Of a stretch of DNA of 64,000 nt, positions 61,846 to 64,000 are shown piece after piece; position 1 is the first letter of the stretch, and each line of letters begins with the position of its first letter. The stretch is from Arcanobacterium_A bovis. GTDB lineage: Bacteria; Actinomycetota; Actinomycetes; Actinomycetales; Actinomycetaceae. The DNA is taken from NCBI RefSeq assembly GCF_042655305.1, contig NZ_JBHSLR010000002.1; one strand, given 5' to 3'. A program made the position numbers and the translations under genes. The notes beneath the pieces are model-generated. The model was not told where the DNA came from. It was given only the letters and a program-made list of their open reading frames with translations, and searched no databases.

Positions 61846-63420
61846 GTGGCTAGTACGAAGTATTCGGATAAGGGATCCGCTGGATCAACCGTATCCACTG
61901 GTGAAGCTACCCAAGACGAGCTTTTAGGAAATAACCGCAGCTCAACTGGTGAAGACGGCGCAAAGGTTGATTCCGGCGTCGGTGAGATTGCTGGTTCGGG
62001 TACTGGCGTGGCTGCAGGATCGGGCGCTGGTTCGGGCGTTAATGCGAGTATCGATGCACGCACCGATGCAAGTGCTGGTGCCGAGGAATCTAAGCCGTTT
62101 GAAAAAGCGAACCCCAGCAAAAACTCGGACGACTCTGACCCTGATCATTTGCCGGTAGACGTCGACGAAATCAATGGCAGGCCAGTCACCGGCTTAATGA
62201 TCCTTGGAGTTGGCGCGCTTTTCACAATTACGATGGCGGGGCTGAATTACATCAACTCAGTGTTCACCCCAATATTTTTGGCGCTCACATTGGTGTTGGC
62301 TTTCCGTCCGATTGGTCGCACCCTTATTAAACGAGGACTGCCGAGTTGGTTTGCCATCCTCACCACGTTCATTGCTTTGATCATTGTGTTTACCGGAACG
62401 GTTGCGGTTACGGTATGGTCGCTCACGCCAGTGCCTGAAACTTTGATGCGCTACACCGGCAACTTTGAGAAGATGGTTGGGCAAATTACAAGTCTGCTCG
62501 ACACATACCATATTCAAACTGACGACCTCAGCAAATACCTCAAAGATCTGAACTTCAATTCTTTGATTAGCTGGGTGCTCGGCTTGCTCGATTCGCTCAG
62601 CTCGATCAGTGGTTTGATTACAATTGCGATCATCGCCTTGTTCTTCATCACGTTAGATACAACGACGACGGCGGCGCGTTCGCACGTTATCCGCAAGTCG
62701 CACAAGAATCTCGCCAATGCCTTAGCCGGATTCGAAAAGCGCGTTCGTCACTACTGGATTATTTCCACCGTCTTTGGCTTGATTGTGGCAGTTATCGACG
62801 TATTTGCCTTGGAATACATGGGAATCCCACTCGCGTGGACGTGGGGTATGTGGGCGTTCATTACAAACTACATTCCAAACGTGGGCTTTGTGCTCGGCGT
62901 CTTGCCACCAATGCTCATGGCAGCCCTCGATCAGGGCTGGGAAGCGATGCTCATTGTGATGGTAGTCTACTCCGTGATTAACGTGGTCATTCAGACTTTC
63001 TTGCAGCCAAAGTTTGTTGGAGATTTAGTTGGCCTCTCGCCTACCGTCACATTCTTCTCATTGATTTTGTGGACGTCAATCGTTGGCGTGCTTGGTTCAA
63101 TCCTTGCCGTTCCGCTCACCTTGTTCTTCAAGGCAATACTGGTAGATTCAGATCCACGTACACAATGGTTGGATGTTTTCTTGGTTTCTGAAGGCGACAC
63201 GAAGAAACGAAATGCGTTCGGACTCTACGACGTGGATCAATCTGTGGAAGATCCGCTGACGGAATTGCGTAACCCGCTCTCTGAACGCCGCATTCATCCA
63301 ATTGCATCAGGAAAACTTAAACTTTCTAGTTTGTCGCGTCAATTAAAACGCGAAGCACGTACTTCGCAACAATCTGTAGAATCTGGTGGTAACGAGCGGC
63401 CAGACGCAGGAACAAAGTAA
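61846..63420 (+). CDS. AI-2E family transporter
   Basis: A 524-residue protein. The first ~100 residues are low-complexity Ser/Gly/Ala/Asp. Then about seven or eight helices of the AI-2E exporter family follow, with NYIPNVGFVLGVLPPMLMAAL and the C-terminal VQTFLQPKFVGDLVGLSPTV signature. The soluble tail is basic. Family members move a variety of solutes, including Na+ and possibly AI-2; the substrate here is unknown. GTG start with AAGGG upstream. It precedes a class A penicillin-binding protein gene by 15 bases, so a joint transcript is likely. Confidence 0.9.
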   Translation: MASTKYSDKGSAGSTVSTGEATQDELLGNNRSSTGEDGAKVDSGVGEIAGSGTGVAAGSGAGSGVNASIDARTDASAGAEESKPFEKANPSKNSDDSDPDHLPVDVDEINGRPVTGLMILGVGALFTITMAGLNYINSVFTPIFLALTLVLAFRPIGRTLIKRGLPSWFAILTTFIALIIVFTGTVAVTVWSLTPVPETLMRYTGNFEKMVGQITSLLDTYHIQTDDLSKYLKDLNFNSLISWVLGLLDSLSSISGLITIAIIALFFITLDTTTTAARSHVIRKSHKNLANALAGFEKRVRHYWIISTVFGLIVAVIDVFALEYMGIPLAWTWGMWAFITNYIPNVGFVLGVLPPMLMAALDQGWEAMLIVMVVYSVINVVIQTFLQPKFVGDLVGLSPTVTFFSLILWTSIVGVLGSILAVPLTLFFKAILVDSDPRTQWLDVFLVSEGDTKKRNAFGLYDVDQSVEDPLTELRNPLSERRIHPIASGKLKLSSLSRQLKREARTSQQSVESGGNERPDAGTK

Positions 63421-63435
63421 TCGAGGTGAACCTTT

Positions 63436-64000
63436 ATGACCAAGCGCATAGCTCCAGAATCGGAGGCAATGGCTGGCAAAAAAGGCGTAAAGAAACGTCG
63501 CTGGAATTATCCACGAGCAGGTAAAGGGCGTGTTCAGCGCTGGCTTCCATCGTGGAGAGTTGTGGTAGGAACAATTCTTACTGGTATGGCTGTAGGCGTG
63601 GGGTTATTCGTAGGGCTCTATGTAACCACAGCTGTTCCAGAGCCTGATGATTTTGCTCTTGCGCAGTCCACCACTGTGTACTACTCCGATGGACAGACTC
63701 AGCTTGGTAGGTTTGAGCAGGTAAACCGTACCACGGTGAAAATGAAAGACATCCCAAAAACGATGCAGAACGCCGTCGTCGCTTCTGAGGATCGCACGTT
63801 TTATGAGAATAACGGTGTGTCACCTAAAGCAATTTTGCGTGCGCTTATCAACAACTTGCGCGGTGGTTCCACGCAAGGAGGTTCTACACTCACCCAACAG
63901 TATGTAGAGCGCTACTACACGGGCACAACAAAGTCGATTTTCGGGAAGGCCAAAGAGGCAATTTTGGCGATCAAGATTGACCGTTCCCAAACTAAAGAAG
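63436..64000 (+). CDS. Class A penicillin-binding protein (3' end outside window)
   Basis: The first 188 residues of a bifunctional PBP, open to the end of the window. A basic cytosolic N-terminus precedes a transmembrane helix (VVVGTILTGMAVGVGLFVGLY, about 37-57). The glycosyltransferase family 51 motifs SEDRTFYENNGV (catalytic Glu) and QGGSTLTQQYVERYY are present. GAGGTGA lies about 8 bases before the ATG. Polymerises glycan strands; the transpeptidase part is not seen. It matches the ponA-like gene near the origin in actinobacteria. Confidence 0.93.
   Translation, partial: MTKRIAPESEAMAGKKGVKKRRWNYPRAGKGRVQRWLPSWRVVVGTILTGMAVGVGLFVGLYVTTAVPEPDDFALAQSTTVYYSDGQTQLGRFEQVNRTTVKMKDIPKTMQNAVVASEDRTFYENNGVSPKAILRALINNLRGGSTQGGSTLTQQYVERYYTGTTKSIFGKAKEAILAIKIDRSQTKE

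Overview
The window is chromosomal DNA from a Gram-positive actinobacterium with roughly even GC content. It spans the replication origin. Gene order follows the Mycobacterium origin region closely: CCA-transferase / NUDIX / DUF6049 / MviN-like protein / trxB ... parB-parA-rsmG-jag-yidC-yidD-rnpA-rpmH / dnaA-dnaN-recF-dciA-gyrB-gyrA-DUF3566-tRNA-Ile-tRNA-Ala ... ppiA-crgA-sortase-pabA-pknB-pbpA-rodA-pstP-fhaB-fhaA-tRNA-Leu. Moderate GC, a CAMP-factor toxin gene and a MetP/MetS-type transporter point to the Actinomycetaceae, most likely Arcanobacterium or a close relative. That genus assignment is an inference. No insertion sequence, prophage, CRISPR array or rRNA operon was seen.

Layout. 1-2 kb: end of an NSS amino-acid transporter with its tiny partner MetS, then a DUF808 membrane protein. 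2-9 kb: nadE and, divergently, a 1869-residue secreted subtilisin-like protease. 9-13.6 kb: an unassigned cluster (class II aldolase and class III aminotransferase, divergent from an FGGY kinase and a GtrA protein). 13.8-23 kb: a two-TM protein, tRNA-Leu and the growth/division operon fhaA-fhaB-pstP-rodA-pbpA-pknB. 23-27 kb: pabA, a small membrane protein, class E sortase, crgA, rhomboid protease and cyclophilin. 27-29.3 kb: a helical membrane protein and a CAMP factor, placed inside otherwise conserved order. 29.5-41 kb: tRNA-Ala, a DLW-39 peptide, tRNA-Ile, DUF3566, gyrA, gyrB, dciA, recF, dnaN, oriC and dnaA, all on the minus strand. 41-47.6 kb: rpmH, rnpA, yidD, yidC, jag, rsmG, parA and parB on the plus strand, with three parS sites. 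47.7-64 kb: an Old-Yellow-Enzyme-type flavoprotein, ddl, a PLP aminotransferase, trxB, a pseudokinase membrane protein, DUF6049, NUDIX hydrolase, CCA-transferase, an MFS permease, an AI-2E-family permease and the start of a class A penicillin-binding protein.

How the parts work together. DnaA boxes between dnaN and dnaA mark the origin, and ParA/ParB/parS segregate it. FhaA, FhaB, PstP, RodA, PbpA, PknB and CrgA form the Ser/Thr-phosphorylation-controlled wall-growth and division module. The pseudokinase at 53.7-55.9 kb is probably part of the same circuit, but it lacks the MurJ flippase domain it is fused to in mycobacteria. The best candidates for new biology are that detached pseudokinase, the aldolase/aminotransferase/kinase cluster, a DnaA-box cluster between crgA and the rhomboid gene that resembles the dnaA upstream region, a 71-bp element repeated 3' of two tRNA genes, and an 18-bp sequence shared upstream of crgA and rpmH.
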